Source of the DNA: Acanthosepion esculentum
Lineage: Eukaryota > Mollusca > Cephalopoda > Sepiida > Sepiidae
Length of the DNA: 64,000 nucleotides
NCBI GenBank assembly: GCA_964036315.1
Contig: OZ038480.1
Coordinates: 7,472,703-7,536,702, forward strand
Reading direction: 5' to 3'
The notes below the pieces were generated by a model, which saw only the letters and a program-made list of their open reading frames with translations, made no database searches and was not told the origin of the DNA. Below, piece by piece: positions 1-13,409 of the stretch. The position numbers and the translations under genes are program-made. How positions within the stretch are numbered: the stretch's first letter is position 1; every line of letters begins with the position of its first letter.

Positions 1-1110
1 GTGAGTTCTTTGCTAAAATCCTTTCCTGTCATTTTGCTATCATTTTATAATAGTAAAATATGGATCCAAGAAAACTCATAAGTTAGAATATTATTTTCGC
101 GTTTAACTTTAGCCAAAACAATGGTGCGCCATATTGCTTTTCAAGTAAAAAGTATTTTGAGATCGTCATTTGCAGCCTTGTGGTAGACTAAGCTTATTGT
201 TCTTCGCCGTGTGTAGTGGTTAACGATCAAATCCCAGATATTAATATAGCGAAATCAGTTCTCACTGGGAACTTCATACTGGTAGCCTTCTGTCAGACTT
301 AGCCTAATAAATAAAATTCACAGATATTGCGTGAGTTTTTGTAGCATTGTGTAGGAACAGCCTTTGCGATCTTTATGATGACTGAAAAAGGCTTAACAAT
401 TGAAAAAAATCTATTTACTGAGAGTCAATATTGTTTCAGATGCAAATTACAGCATTGTCTTTCGTGTCATGGCGGCTGACTTTTTTTTTCATTAATCGTG
501 ACTACTCTTAGCATTTAAAATTAAGCATCTGTTATTGCAACAGTCATTAAACTGTATCTTACTTATGTTATTCAAACAAATATATAGAGCTTGGTTTGCA
601 GGCGAATGCAAATTATTTTTGAATATTAGATAATCGTACAGAGTCGGGAAAACTGCGCGGCCGGAGTGACGCCAAAAGTTACATAAACTGAACAAATGAT
701 TTATGTCATTTAATAAGTATTTACATATTCTGTTTCCACCCCCATCCTCTCCAAATGTTCATACGCCCCATGTATTTTAATCATTTGAGAAGAATTTAGA
801 TTGGGGGAAAAGCTATCAAAAGTAATAATCTCCGACATTTTAGTCTGAAGTATTAGGTATGGGTAAAAGTTCTCATTTTTTTAAAAATCTATAAACTGAA
901 TACCCAGTAAAATACTGTTTTTGTTATATTGTAAAAACAAACAAAAAACGCTAAAACCTTTTACAAACAGCAATAAACAATGAGAATATTAAAAGGTGAG
1001 CAAAATTTATTGAGATTATTTTAATTATCAAAACAGCGCAAGTTTTGATGTTTTCGAAAAAGATTTTTGAAATGATGAGATTATTTTTCATTCAAACCAG
1101 TTATACTCCC

Positions 1111-1170
1111 CTGGGTATGACGATAAACTACATCCGCGTCCTGGGTAAGACGATAAACTATATCCGACAG
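1111..1170 (+). repeat. Two-copy 30-bp tandem duplication
   Basis: CTGGGTATGACGATAAACTA at 1,111 recurs as CTGGGTAAGACGATAAACTA at 1,141. The period is exactly 30 bp with few mismatches. It has no coding context. Confidence 0.85.
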
Positions 1171-1533
1171 CAAGGCCTCTGATCAGGAGGTTTTGAGGAG
1201 CGTGGAACCACCTTTTAATTGCTGATGTTCCCAGGTTCACCCTGACCCAGGGTTGTAGCACCTGTTGGGATCCCAGCTATGGGCAAATAGTTGTCCTCCA
1301 AACTGCGGTCAAAACACTATGAAAGTGTAAAAATAGATTTTAATACCGGAAATACTTTGTGAAAAAAGAAAATTATTACTAGTAATACATTTTGGAAAAA
1401 AAGGATATTACCGGTCATTGTTTTTTTTAAGAAAACAAATATTATCAGAAATAGGTTTTTGAAAAAAAAAATTATCAGCGATAAAAAATTTGTCGGTATT
1501 TAAATAACCCATTGAGGTTGATATGCCATAAAA

Positions 1534-1574
1534 GAAACGAAACGAAACGAAACGAAACGAAACGAAACGAAACC
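1534..1574 (+). repeat. (GAAAC)n pentanucleotide microsatellite
   Basis: About eight near-perfect GAAAC units in a row. Confidence 0.95.
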
Positions 1575-2639
1575 AGTTATATTTGATATATGTAAAGTTG
1601 CTTTATTTTCAAGATGTGGTGTTAAATCTGTGACATTCATATAAACATCTGGGCAATTTCTTTCTAAAAAATAAATTTGTAGTAAATGTGATAAGTACTA
1701 TGGCTAAATACGCTGCTCTTAATACGAATGAATTTATTTTATTGTGTGTCTGACAAATTTTATAGACCCTCCGCCCCAGATTTTTTCTTCTCCCCGGTCT
1801 GTATTTACCTTTGACTCTCCACTGAATCAAGATGCAACACAAAGTCAGTTTGTTTTAATGTGGGGAACCCAGGTTTCTCCACTCGGTCCACTGGTCTTTC
1901 TGGTTTTAGCTCGTCAAGAAACAACGCTATAGAACAGATCCGAGGATTCTGTCCGAGCAGCGGGATTGGGGAGGGGGTATTATAGGCTCCGGCACGGAAC
2001 AGATACTAGATCATTATCATCATCATCATAATCTCCTCCTCCCCAAGATTTTTATATACTCGCGTTTATGAAGAAACTGGTCTCTGTTGGTTTTATGACG
2101 TAGGGGTGTTATAACAGCGCAGGCTTTTGACCTTACTTTCGGTTATAAATGAAAGTCATAAAAATAACTCTAGGTTATGAAGTATAATGTAATTGATCAT
2201 AATAAAACTACGAACAGGAAAGAAATAATTTTGGTTTTGGATAACCAGAGTAAAATATCTCCGAGGCAATGTACAGAATTAATAAACATGAACAAACTGT
2301 TCAAGGTTAAATTGAAAGAGTTTGTTTGCTGAAGCCAAAATAACAGAGGAATATGTCACTACAATAATGAAAAGAAATGTGATTTCTTCGCGTGTATGTG
2401 TGAGAAAAAAGAGGCAAGGGAGAAAATGTGGAATAAAGTATAAGTTTCACGTAGCTTGGTGAGGAAGATAGGCAAATGAGTCAGGGAATTTCTTTTAAGC
2501 GGTGAACGTCGTCAACTGTTAACGTATGTTGCTGTTCCTTCTCTTTTCAGTTTATCTGATCTAGAAACTTAGCTTAAATACCTTTCAAAGGGATCACGAA
2601 GCATGTTTTTTTTATTGCTGGCGGGAACGCGACTCACTG

Positions 2640-3575
2640 GTTGAAAAATGTTAATTATTTATTTACAAAGCATTACTTTATGAACCGAAAGAATGCGCGA
2701 ATTCGCCGACTCAGAAACCATATTTTGTCATTTGGTGTTTGATTGTCTTTGGGTTTATTTCCGTGTTCTCTCCACAAGTTTCCCTTCAGAACAATCAAAG
2801 CCAACCGCCCAGACATTGTTATTAAAGACCACAAACAAAAAAAGTGCCTCCTTATTGATATGGCAGTCCCTGCAGACTGCAATGTATCTTTGAAGATATT
2901 CGAAAAGCTGTTAAAATACACGGACCTTGAAATAGAAACGACACGACAGAGTGGCCAATATCTGCACTGGAAAATCTGGAAAACTTACGGAAAAGAAACT
3001 TCTAGAAATTGGTATGAACACTACCCAGACTCGGTTACGGAGACACGGCCTGTAACAATTGTATGGGACTTTACAATATGCACAGACAGAAAAATCAAAG
3101 CTAATCGCCCAGATATCGTGATTAGAAACAGCAAAGATAAAATGTGCCTCCTTATTGACATGGCAGTCCCTGCAGACTGTAATATATCTTTGAAGATCTT
3201 CAAAAAACTATCAAAATACAAGGACCTTGAAATCGAAATCTCAATTCCAGTTGTAGCTGGAGCCCTCGGATTGATTGGAAAAGATTCCAAAAGACCCATT
3301 GAAGGAATCCCTGATAGCTTATGCCTTAAAGAAATTCAAAAAAAATTTACTCACAAGTACAGCACACAGCTTAAGAAGGGCTTTTTCTATGTAAAATATG
3401 TGCGATTTTTTTCTTTTTTTTTTTTTCAAAACTGCTCAGTGGAAAATGTCATGATGCCATTTCTGACCTTAGGTCTCTGGTCGGGACCCGGAAAGAAATG
3501 AGTATACAGCAGAAACCAAAGGAAATAAAACAACAACAACAATAATAATAATAATAATAATAATAATAAACACAG
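2640..3575 (+). mobile_element. 3' end of a restriction-like-endonuclease non-LTR retrotransposon
   Basis: This is the C-terminal part and 3' tail of a non-LTR retrotransposon. It begins in a degraded Cys/His finger (ETIFCHLV followed by a Cys, about 2,711-2,745). It continues through two copies of the RPDIVI...CLLIDMAVP module and ends in a short 3' region with a (CAA)n(AAT)n tail at 3,530-3,570. A second, older copy lies at 31,690-33,620; the two share the 3' segment ending in TTAGGTCTCTGG and GGGACC. Everything 5' of the finger, including the reverse transcriptase, is missing, as expected for 5' truncation. Confidence 0.75.
2743..3501 (+). pseudogene. RLE-type retrotransposon C-terminus with internal duplication
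   Basis: The frame is open for 252 codons. Two copies of a module begin near residues 18 and 118: RPDIVI, 14 residues from PD to Asp, then MAVPADCN. This fits the (K/R)PD-X12-14-(D/E) active-site signature of the restriction-like endonuclease in R2/R4-type non-LTR elements, which in that family lies after a CCHC finger. Between the copies sits the usual upstream segment (GQYLHWKIWKTYGK, NWYEHYPDSVTET), so the order is module, linker, module. The nucleotide copies at 2,793 and 3,093 are exactly 300 bp apart, which keeps the frame. The first ~20 codons after the nominal Met are frame-shifted relative to the family. I infer a tandem duplication inside a dead, 5'-truncated copy. Confidence 0.7.
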
Positions 3576-3841
3576 GAGAAGCGACAGAACCATAAACTGA
3601 GTTGCAGTAAAATTTTGTTCTCATTCTACATCTCAAACCTTCCTATGCAGCTACAGTAACTGCATATGCATATCCGGTATCGTCCTCATCAACCATCAGC
3701 AATCCTGCACCAAAATGTAGGGCGCCTTTTTTCGATCTTCCTTCAAGAAGCTAAAATTTATCTGCAGAATAAAATGTCTACAAATGAAGGGAATATTGAC
3801 TTAACTTTCATAGTTGTTGCAAATAGTCAGAGACGTTTGAA

Positions 3842-4648
3842 GTGAAAATAATGTCGTTTCTACTCATATTCATTTCTTTTTTTATCCAAGAAACAGTTAC
3901 GCTCGAGGCAGTGACCTTTTCGGTCAATCGATATTGCAAAATATTCGCCTTTTCGCTTAGCTTTTCGGTAACTGCAGCTGTTTGTATTTCTTTTATTTGG
4001 CAAATGAACGAACACACAGACACAATTCTGATAAGCCACCTCATCAGACATTCATTCTTATTATTTAATTGTATATATTGATAGGAGATAGAATTGCGCC
4101 CCAGGGGGGAAAAAACGATGGATAAATAAATAGATAACATTTTTATCTATTTATCCATTGTTTATTATAAAAATAACGCTTTTAGATCAACTTCGGTAAA
4201 CGTTCTTTTTCTGTTTCGTTGGAAGAATAAATCATAAATAATCGTATATATTTAAGATCAAAACGAAAAATCCCTTACCCGGGGTGGTGTGGGGTGGTGT
4301 ATGGTCTTTACTTCTCAGTGGCGGTTGAAAGATCTGAATCATTGTACTTAGTATATTTACTCAGCTTAACTTTTAGGGTATGATTATGTTGCGCCAAGTT
4401 GGAACAACGTATTCAAAATATCAGTATTCGAAATACTAATCTTTATCTGCTTTCAAATCTGGATCACTGTCTCGATGAAAAATATGTAAAACAGATTATG
4501 GAAATTAAACAAATGCAAAGAAACGCGTAAGATACCATACAGCAGACCTTAGGACGACTTAATTTGCAAACAGATATATTCACATGGCGATGATTTAAGA
4601 TCTTATAATTTAAGAATTTCTCATGTGAAAACTCTAGTGACATCGGTG

Positions 4649-4652
<4 letters not shown>
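3842..4652. other. Unassigned spacer
   Basis: Overlapping open frames occur on both strands, but none has a recognisable domain. I see no repeat structure apart from a short near-palindrome of ATAAATAGATAA type near 4,122-4,158. Confidence 0.5.

Positions 4653-4701
<49 letters not shown>
4653..4701 (+). repeat. (GA)n microsatellite
   Basis: A mostly perfect dinucleotide run. It creates the Leu-Ser-rich part of a long minus-strand open frame, which is therefore not a gene. Confidence 0.95.
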
Positions 4702-5875
4702 GAGAGATGGAGAAAGAAAAAGTAGATGACGCACAGAGTTATCGAGCTGACGAAAAAGTGACAGCAAACAATGCCAGGTAATGGCACATTTTGTAGGTTG
4801 TTAAGCAAAACATTAGAAAGAAATGTAAGCAGGCAAAAAAGGAATGGTTCAACGAGAAGAGAGCAGAGATAGAAACACTGCGAAACATGAACATAGCAAA
4901 CATACATGAAATGATAAAAGAGACTAGAAGATAAAATACAAGGTCTCTCGACAGGCTGCATAAAATCTAAAAAGGGAACGCTTATAATCGAAGAAGAGAT
5001 ATATTTCAATGATGGAAGGGATACATCGGAGAATTCTTCCACGACAACAGAAAAGAGAAACCCACAATACGCAAAAACGAGGAGATCTGGAATATTAAAA
5101 CTTGAAGTATGACCGGCACTGATCAAGATGGACAGAAATATAGTAGAAAGATCAAAGAGAATTGGAACAGAAATACTGTCAGCCTTAGACTATGTCGTGA
5201 GCTACAAGATTACTGAAATAATAAATGAAATATATGACTTAAAATAAACCAGGTGCAAATGAATGCAAACTTCACCTGACAGCTTAATAAGCCACACAAT
5301 GATGCATATCATTAGAATTCTATTGAATAGAACTCGTGGCAGAAATAAACCGGATATAGGGCAAATAGAATAAAGTTCAAAACACTGGAACAAGAAATGC
5401 TATCTTTATGATCAGAATGGTATCATTGTGAGGAATAAAAATGCACAAAGACCCAAGTTTTCATAGACTACGCAAACTTATTTGATAAAGCACGACCCAC
5501 AAACTTATTTGTACTGCTAGGAAAACGTGATTTATATGGGAAATATATAAAAATAATCTGGAAATTTAATTGAGAACAAACGGTAGCGAGTTGATCAAAT
5601 ACAGAAAAATAATAAGAGGAGTAAGACAAGGATGCGTCTTCTCGCCGGATTTATTTAATCTTTACAGCGAGATTATAATGAAAGAACTAAATGGAGTTAT
5701 TTAAAATATACAGCAAGATGATCTTAAGAGAACTAAATGGATTTATAATGGACAAATATTTTAACAAGATATACGGATGGCACTGTGTTGATGCAGAAAG
5801 AAAACTAAAAGAACTGCAAGAGAACTAATAAAGGAAAGCGAGAAGAAAAGACTAATTATTAACTATAATATGCCC

Positions 5876-5919
5876 GTGTGTGTGTGTGTGTGCCCGTGTG
5901 TGTGTGTGTGTGTGTGTGC

Positions 5920-5963
<44 letters not shown>

Positions 5964-5972
5964 GAGAAAGTC
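5876..5972 (+). repeat. (TG)n(AG)n microsatellite inside the LINE relic
   Basis: A TG run interrupted by CCCG passes directly into AG repeats. It splits the reverse transcriptase remnant from the SINE that follows. Confidence 0.9.
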
Positions 5973-6034
5973 TAATATGTGAGCTACGAATCGGAGAGAT
6001 CAGTTTCAGGCGGTTATAGAAATTAAATGTAATT

Positions 6035-6320
6035 GTCTGATCAAGGTGGAATAATGGATAGCGGCTCGGATTGAAGAATCGGAGAGTCGAGTTCGAATTC
6101 CAGTCGAATCCATTACATTCACTTACGTGCTAATACCCTTGGGAAAGGTATGAATACTCTTCTTCAGTAGCAGGACAGGGCGGGTTCTATAGCCTTAGAT
6201 GGCAACTGGTCTACCGCAGAAAGAAATGGCAACCTACTGCGGGAAAAATCTGCCTGGTCAGTCATGTATCGAAAGATACATGATCGCCTAAGCGTGTATC
6301 ACGTATGGCACATAACTGAC
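6035..6320 (+). mobile_element. tRNA-derived SINE, copy 1
   Basis: A B-box-like pol III promoter element, GAGTTCGAATTCC, lies at 6,089-6,101. A plausible A box (GGATAGCGG) lies about 40 bp upstream. The body continues through CATTACATTCACTTAC, AGCAGGACAG and GATGGCAACTGGTCTACC. The same order is found in reverse at 9,770-10,062 and 61,308-61,466, which defines the family. It is inserted between two parts of the RTE-like LINE relic, so it is younger than that LINE. Confidence 0.75.
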
Positions 6321-6458
6321 AGATGACAGAAAATGTGGCATGAAATCTGAATGGCTATTGAAATGGGGAAAGATACGGAAAGTAAACGAAATATGAAGAG
6401 AATGAAAAATTGTTAAAAACTATGAAAAAACGAAGTATTTCAGTAAATAGAAACTAAA

Positions 6459-6461
<3 letters not shown>

Positions 6462-6492
<31 letters not shown>
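6462..6492 (+). repeat. (GA)n microsatellite
   Basis: A pure dinucleotide run just before the 3' coding remnant of the RTE-like LINE. Confidence 0.9.
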
Positions 6493-6495
<3 letters not shown>

Positions 6496-7328
6496 AATTT
6501 CTGGGATACAACGACGAAGAAAAAGGGCGTGGATAATTTAACTCTCACGGGGCACAGTGAAGGGAAGAAGGGAATAGGAAAAGAGTCAGTAACTTTCCTA
6601 ACGATTTTGTGTGAATGAATAGCAGCGTTGTGTCAAAGAAGGATTGTAAAGAATCAAACGTTACTTTGTGCTACAAGGAACAGGAAGCTGTGGAGAGCTA
6701 TGACCGCCTATATCCTGAATAGTCATGACGTATAATGTAGGAAGTGAGCGCCGAATTCAACACACGAGCTGACGGCCAACAAAATTGGCGTGCGCGATCT
6801 TTAACTTTATGGTTGGCGTAACAGTAACAATGCTTTTTTCTCTTTTCGTATTTCTATGTTTTCTTTTCTGAATGAGAACGTGACTCAACTTGCAAGGTTT
6901 GTCAAATCGATCAAATACTCTTTTGTTTTAAATGATTGCACTATTTTCGTTTCTTTTAAGATACATTGCGACCAGAACAAGTAAAAGTTTTGACGTTTTA
7001 AGTAAAGGGATTGTCAGTATAAAGAGAAAATATGTCGAGACTGACAAGTCGTCCATCTCCTCCCATGAATTGTTTTCAAAAGAATGGCGCTATTCCTGAG
7101 GTATTAACTCGAATAATCTTAGGGAAAAAATCGGAAGATAATTCACGAGAGTCAAATTTAATTTTGAACCAGATTATGTCAAAAGCAAGTTTTCTTCAAA
7201 CTGTAGAACAAAAGATTCTGTTAAGTTTCATTAAAAATACTAAGATGTATCAAAAGTATTTAAACTTTTTTTTACAAACTTTTACGCAAAATCTTATTTC
7301 ATTTACATCTAAAGCCTATGACTCCTTG

Positions 7329-7330
<2 letters not shown>

Positions 7331-7371
<41 letters not shown>
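7331..7371 (+). repeat. (TA)n microsatellite
   Basis: A perfect TA run. It supplies the Tyr-Ile tail of the open frame at 7,032-7,382, which has no other gene-like property. Confidence 0.95.
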
Positions 7372-7374
<3 letters not shown>

Positions 7375-7381
7375 TTTGTTA

Positions 7382-8948
<1,567 letters not shown>

Positions 8949-9261
8949 AAAAATATTTCAGGTATAGTTTCTATCTGTAAAAGGATAATAGGGAAAAAGA
9001 CAGGAAAACTGATCATGGCCGAATCATTTCGTCCTCAAGTATTTTATCGAGGCAAATGTAAGGATTTTATTTTGCGACAAGTATTCATATACAAGAGCAA
9101 AATGTTATTGTTTTTTTTGTTTTTGGTATAGCATTACTCATGAAGTCAGGTAAATTCATGGACGTGGGGTGATACAGTCCAGTGCTTAATAAACAAAAGT
9201 GAGTAGGAGGGCTTTAATTTTTTAAAACCAATCCCAACTCCAAATAATTTAAATGCTAATT

Positions 9262-9263
<2 letters not shown>

Positions 9264-9325
<62 letters not shown>

Positions 9326-9365
9326 GCCTATTAACATAAGTTTTCTTTTTTTCCACATGCACCTC

Positions 9366-9429
<64 letters not shown>
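9264..9429 (+). repeat. Two (TA)n runs around a 44-bp spacer
   Basis: TA runs at about 9,264-9,322 and 9,368-9,429 flank a short non-repetitive spacer. The open frames through them on both strands are artefacts of the repeats. Confidence 0.95.
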
Positions 9430-9435
<6 letters not shown>

Positions 9436-9769
9436 TTAGCACTGTTCAGCTGTACCTTTTCTTCCAGATGTTATCATGGTGGAACAAGTACTGATGTACT
9501 GGCAATTTTAAGGGGTTATTTTAAAGTGGGCCTCAAAGCCGCTGAATCTGGTTCGTTGAGTTCGAAATCTTCGATGAAATTAAGCAATATCTGATATTCT
9601 TGTCCCGAAATGATTTTAACGTTGGTGAGTTGGAATAAAACCCAGAATTGTACGCCCGCCAATTGGCGAGTATAATTCTTTGAAACGGAAGGTAAAAAAG
9701 AAACTCAACAGGATCATATAAATATTTTCAGAAGAGCTCTGCTCAACGAAAGATACCATATGTAAACTT

Positions 9770-10062
9770 TACTCCTAAGTGCTATTCGTGATACGCGCTT
9801 GGGCGATCATGTCTCTTTCGATACGTTAGGTAACTAGGTAGAAGATTTCCCGCAGTAAGCTGCCGTTTCTTTCTTTAGGTAGATTGGCTGTCAACCAAGG
9901 CTACAGAACCCAGTCCGCCCTGCTATTCAACGCGTAGTTGGGGGATGGAAAAGAGATAAATTCATACTTTTTTTCCAGGGGCAAGTGAATGCAATGAACT
10001 CGACTTGAATTCGAACTCGGCTCTCCGATTTCACATTGCGAGATCGTTATTCATTACAGCAC
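9770..10062 (-). mobile_element. tRNA-derived SINE, copy 2
   Basis: On the minus strand it reads GAGAGCCGAGTTCGAATTC (B-box region, about 10,005-10,025), then CATTGCATTCACTTGCCCC, AGCAGGGCGGACTGGGTTCT and a tail matching the GATCGCC segment of copy 1. A-box-like sequence (AATAACGATCTCG) lies upstream on that strand. Structure and order agree with copy 1. Confidence 0.75.
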
Positions 10063-10254
10063 ACAGCACATCCGTACAGCATGACATAAACTTCAAAAAT
10101 ATACACAGTGAATAAAAAACGAAAATATTTTTGATACACCATGAAATTTGCAATAAACCCATCGTTGTTCTTGAGCTATTGCTTCAAGTTTAGCTTTAGT
10201 CTGTCTCTCTCTAGTGTTGTGCCAATTATTTTAATATGGACGGCATACCTGTTT

Positions 10255-10400
10255 TGAGAATCATCTACCTTACGAACTTATTTGAATGGATGGTAGAAAA
10301 GGGTGTAGGAAGAGATGGTAAAAAGATAAACATTGCTAAGAGCTACAAAGGATAGGAAGTTGCGGAGAAACATGTTCATCCACGTCCGGAAGGGACACGG
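10255..10400 (+). pseudogene. RTE-like LINE C-terminal fragment
   Basis: TNLFEWMVEKGVGR is followed, after one frame change, by RATKDRKLRRNMF and KGHG. This aligns by eye with the C-terminus of the LINE at 4,790-6,760 (ATRNRKLWRAM). Nothing 5' of it is recognisable. Confidence 0.6.
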
Positions 10401-10689
10401 TATATAAATAAAGAATATTGATTATCATAATAAATGCTTGTTGTATGAAAACATGAATTAAACATATACATAAATACATTAAAGCAATTAACATTGACTG
10501 AGTGGATCCCTGCCAAGATTGACAATGAATGTAGCAGCTTTTTGCTGCTATTGCCCAGGTAGGTAAGGTAGTCATGAGAGAGTGGTTCATGCATCCGTTC
10601 CTTTCACCGTTAATCACTTTAGGTCGGAGGCAATGGGGCAGAGCAAAAAGTGGGGTCGGTTGGGGGAGCGCTTGATTGTGTTTCCCAAG

Positions 10690-10945
10690 GGAAATGTCGG
10701 ATTTCTATGTAATATCCAATCATCTGTATGTGGAAATTCCGGAATTCTGTAAATTTCGAAGGCAAGTAAATCAAAGGAAACAATGGGAAATCTACTTGAT
10801 AAATTGATGAAAACGGATGGGCGAAAAAGTACCACAATGAGAGATAGGGTTCATAAGGCAATTAGAATTACTTAGAGCAACAAAAGACAGGAAACTGTGG
10901 AGATCTATGATCCACCAACTGCTGAATGAACATGGCAAAAAGAGA
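10690..10945 (+). pseudogene. Second RTE-like LINE C-terminal fragment
   Basis: The plus strand gives a decayed frame ending RATKDRKLWRSMIHQLLNEHG near 10,878-10,940, preceded by LINLMKTDGRKSTTMRD. It belongs to the same group as the fragments at 10,255 and 58,770, and its orientation matches the neighbouring fragment. Confidence 0.6.
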
Positions 10946-12886
10946 TTAGTGTGAAGTGAACATAAGCAGCCTCAGCTGAATTTTGAATCCAATTTGTCAT
11001 TTTCTGTTCAGTTTAACAATAAAATAAATAATTTCTGCTCCAGCTATTACACGACAACGCATGCGTTGATTGTTAATTCAGTGAAATTATTTTCCGATTA
11101 TCCAACAGCAAGAAATATTGCAGCCGGAAGCAAAGATTTTGCCATTCTATGAAACTAAAACAAATTTCATTTCTTTCTTTAGTTTTATTTTATTTTTGAT
11201 GGCCTAACGGATTTTTCGCCAGAAAGCAATTTTGCTCTTCAAAATTTTCCTTCGAAGTAAATTATCCAAAGAATTTGTTGTAATTTTTCAGACGAGTTAT
11301 TATCATTATTATAGGTTGCTTTCATCAAATAGTTATCCTCACCTTGGTTGTTATTGTCAAACGGCCCAGCCACTTTCGCCTCTGAACTTCTTCAGAGGTC
11401 CATTGAGGTTTGTAACCTGGGAATTTTGAGCCGAATCTTTATTCAATGTACGAGTGCAGCGTGTTTTGATTTCGCTATCAATGCCAGTAACTATTTCATT
11501 TCACTTAATTTTTCCGACGTTAATTTGTTCTTTGTGATGTCGATTGTATCTTCCACTGAACCAGGGAGGCTATTTAACTTCAATTCCGGGTTTGAGCATG
11601 GGGCAAAAGAAAAAGAAAATAATTTGAAATATAAATTTGATTAATATAACCAAATCATACTTTTGGTTTAATAAACAATTATGCGGAATGATAATAAAAT
11701 AACAGTGGGGTTCATTGTTGTATTGTCTGTGTTCAAATAGTATGAACAGTTAGTCTTTAACTGGATCGCTAAACCGATATTATTGAGGGAGATCATATAT
11801 TGGTTAGGGCGACGCTCATTACCAAAAATGTACTAAACTATGTGTAAGATGAAAGTGCGGTTGTGGTGCGTCGTTTGAAGGATTTTGAGTTAGAATCTCT
11901 TTTTATATAGTTTGTTAGGATTCCAGAGATAGCTCAAACTAAACTGAAAAATAAAGTTTGTGTCGAGTTCTGATTAGCTAGAGTGATGATTCATTTGGTA
12001 TGGCCTACCTTGCCGCTGTCTAGTAGTATTGACACCAGATGCACATAACTCGAAGCGTCACTGTTGTGCAGGAGAGATGGACGAGTTTCGCCATGGTTAG
12101 CAGTAAGAATCAGCTGAACTAGAATTGTTAATCAGTTGTGAGGTGGCTTGATAACTCATCACTCTTCACGTCTCATCAATCCAGTAGGTCGTTTACTGGC
12201 CTTACCACTTTCTCTTCAGTTTGATGAGCGTGGTATGCCATAACGCCCTCATAAAGAGCCAATTTTTACAATAGGGTTTGAATTCGGTGTGAGATTTTTA
12301 AAAATATCTTTTTCTGTTATAACACTCGTCGGTGGGTATTTTTCAATTCTCCAGTTTGTACGAAGATGAAGGTATAGTCTCGGGTTTTTCCGTTGGAGAA
12401 AATATCGACATGGCTTTTAATTTCTCTCTTATAGCTGATGACGAAGCAAGAGAAAACCTTCAAGTAATCGATTAGAAAAGATTCTTCAGTTAGAACAACG
12501 TCATATAAAGATACCTGACCCCCGACAGCCTTCTTATTAACTAGAACACTATGTAGCCGTAGTTTATATGGGGTTTTCTTAATAACAGATCCATTAATCA
12601 ATTGTTAACGAACTGGTTAGCGAATTCAATTTGATGATAGACCAATAAATAAGATTTTAACATTTGGGGTAACGACTTTCGTTTCTTACAATGCATCTAG
12701 ACTGTACCTGGCATTAGTTATTGTTTATTTAAGGTACAGATGCCTTTTTTTAACCTTAGTCTTGATTAGAAAAGCCAACTTGTCCTTCAAAACTGTTGTT
12801 TGAAAACTCTGGGACCCATTAATAATTTTTTATTTTCCAAAAATGATTCAACTGCAGATATCCAATTCTTTGCAATTTATTAAGTC
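10946..12886. other. Unassigned spacer
   Basis: Open frames of up to ~98 codons occur (11,348-11,644 plus; 12,317-12,601 minus). I recognise no domain in them and see no splice context I could defend. The section around 11,950-12,260 has a somewhat higher GC content and may be an unrecognised repeat. Confidence 0.45.
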
Positions 12887-13196
12887 TGTCGGAGTTACCT
12901 TCTCCTTAATTCCCAAATTCTTCACCAGGGGTCTCTCCCCCCCATACTATAAATACTGGGCGACTTCTTGCCTCGACCTTTTTTTCCCTCAGGCCTCGTG
13001 CCGCAACCACCTCGCATCTCTACTATGTGAGCTCTCACAAAAGACAGCGTTTCCCATTTCTGGGAAGACGCTATGAACATTACGAAGATTCACCAAAATA
13101 CGAACATTCACCAAAGAACAAACACAAATGTTCACACACAAACACAATGTTAACTGTCTATGTGCTTTGTAATTGTTTTGTTTAATACATATATTT

Positions 13197-13268
<72 letters not shown>

Positions 13269-13409
13269 CTTGTTTGTTTGTCCTCTTTATCTTCAGTTGG
13301 ACTTAATCCAAGTCCAACAATTCTATTGTAGATGGACCTTCTTCTAGCAGGAAATTTAAACGCACGTGTTTTCTTTTCATCTTTACCCCCCCCCCCCGGG
13401 TCCTCTACA
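12887..13409 (+). mobile_element. Solo LTR, family LTR-B copy 1
   Basis: It starts TGTCGGAGTTA and ends CCTCTACA. Flanks AGTC and AGCC could be a 4-bp target-site duplication with one change. A TATA-like box CTATAAATA lies at 12,948-12,956 in the sense direction. Two diagnostic blocks, GGGAAGACGCTATGAACATT and CGGTCTTGTTTGTTTGTC, recur in the reverse-oriented copies at 38,126-38,670 and 21,474-22,024. A (TA)n run at 13,199-13,264 has expanded inside it. Confidence 0.75.
13199..13264 (+). repeat. (TA)n run inside LTR-B copy 1
   Basis: A perfect TA run at the same internal position where LTR-B copy 3 also carries TA repeats. Confidence 0.95.

Larger units (their letters stand above)
1..2640. 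other. AT-rich stretch with no recognisable gene
   Basis: No open frame here resembles a protein I recognise. The open frames are short, mutually overlapping and stop-limited. The only structures I see are two small tandem repeats, listed separately, and a short ATC-rich run near 2,010-2,032. Confidence 0.6.
4790..6760 (+). mobile_element. Decayed RTE-like LINE with nested SINE
   Basis: Plus-strand fragments in shifting frames follow the order of an endonuclease-reverse transcriptase of the RTE-like group. A linker (KKEWFNEKRAEIETL) lies near 4,830. RT motif A appears as FIDYANLFDKARP near 5,458, where the family usually has an acidic-aromatic FIDYEKAFD. The RGVRQGC block followed by FSPDLFNLYSE lies near 5,613, and ESEKKRLIINY near 5,840. 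After simple repeats and a SINE, the C-terminus resumes near 6,490 (KFLGY) and ends with TLLCATRNRKLWRAMTAY near 6,660-6,720. Many stops and frameshifts mean it cannot be functional. Clade naming is from motif memory, not a search. Confidence 0.7.

Noticed and set aside
4464..5126. 220-codon minus-strand open frame
   Set aside because: It runs through a (GA)n microsatellite, giving Leu-Ser repeats, and then antisense to the RTE-like LINE relic. No domain.
12883..13314. AGTC direct repeat suggesting LTR-B copy 1 ends at 13,310
   Set aside because: Homology with copies 3 and 4 continues past 13,310 to CCTCTACA at 13,409, so this AGTC match is fortuitous.
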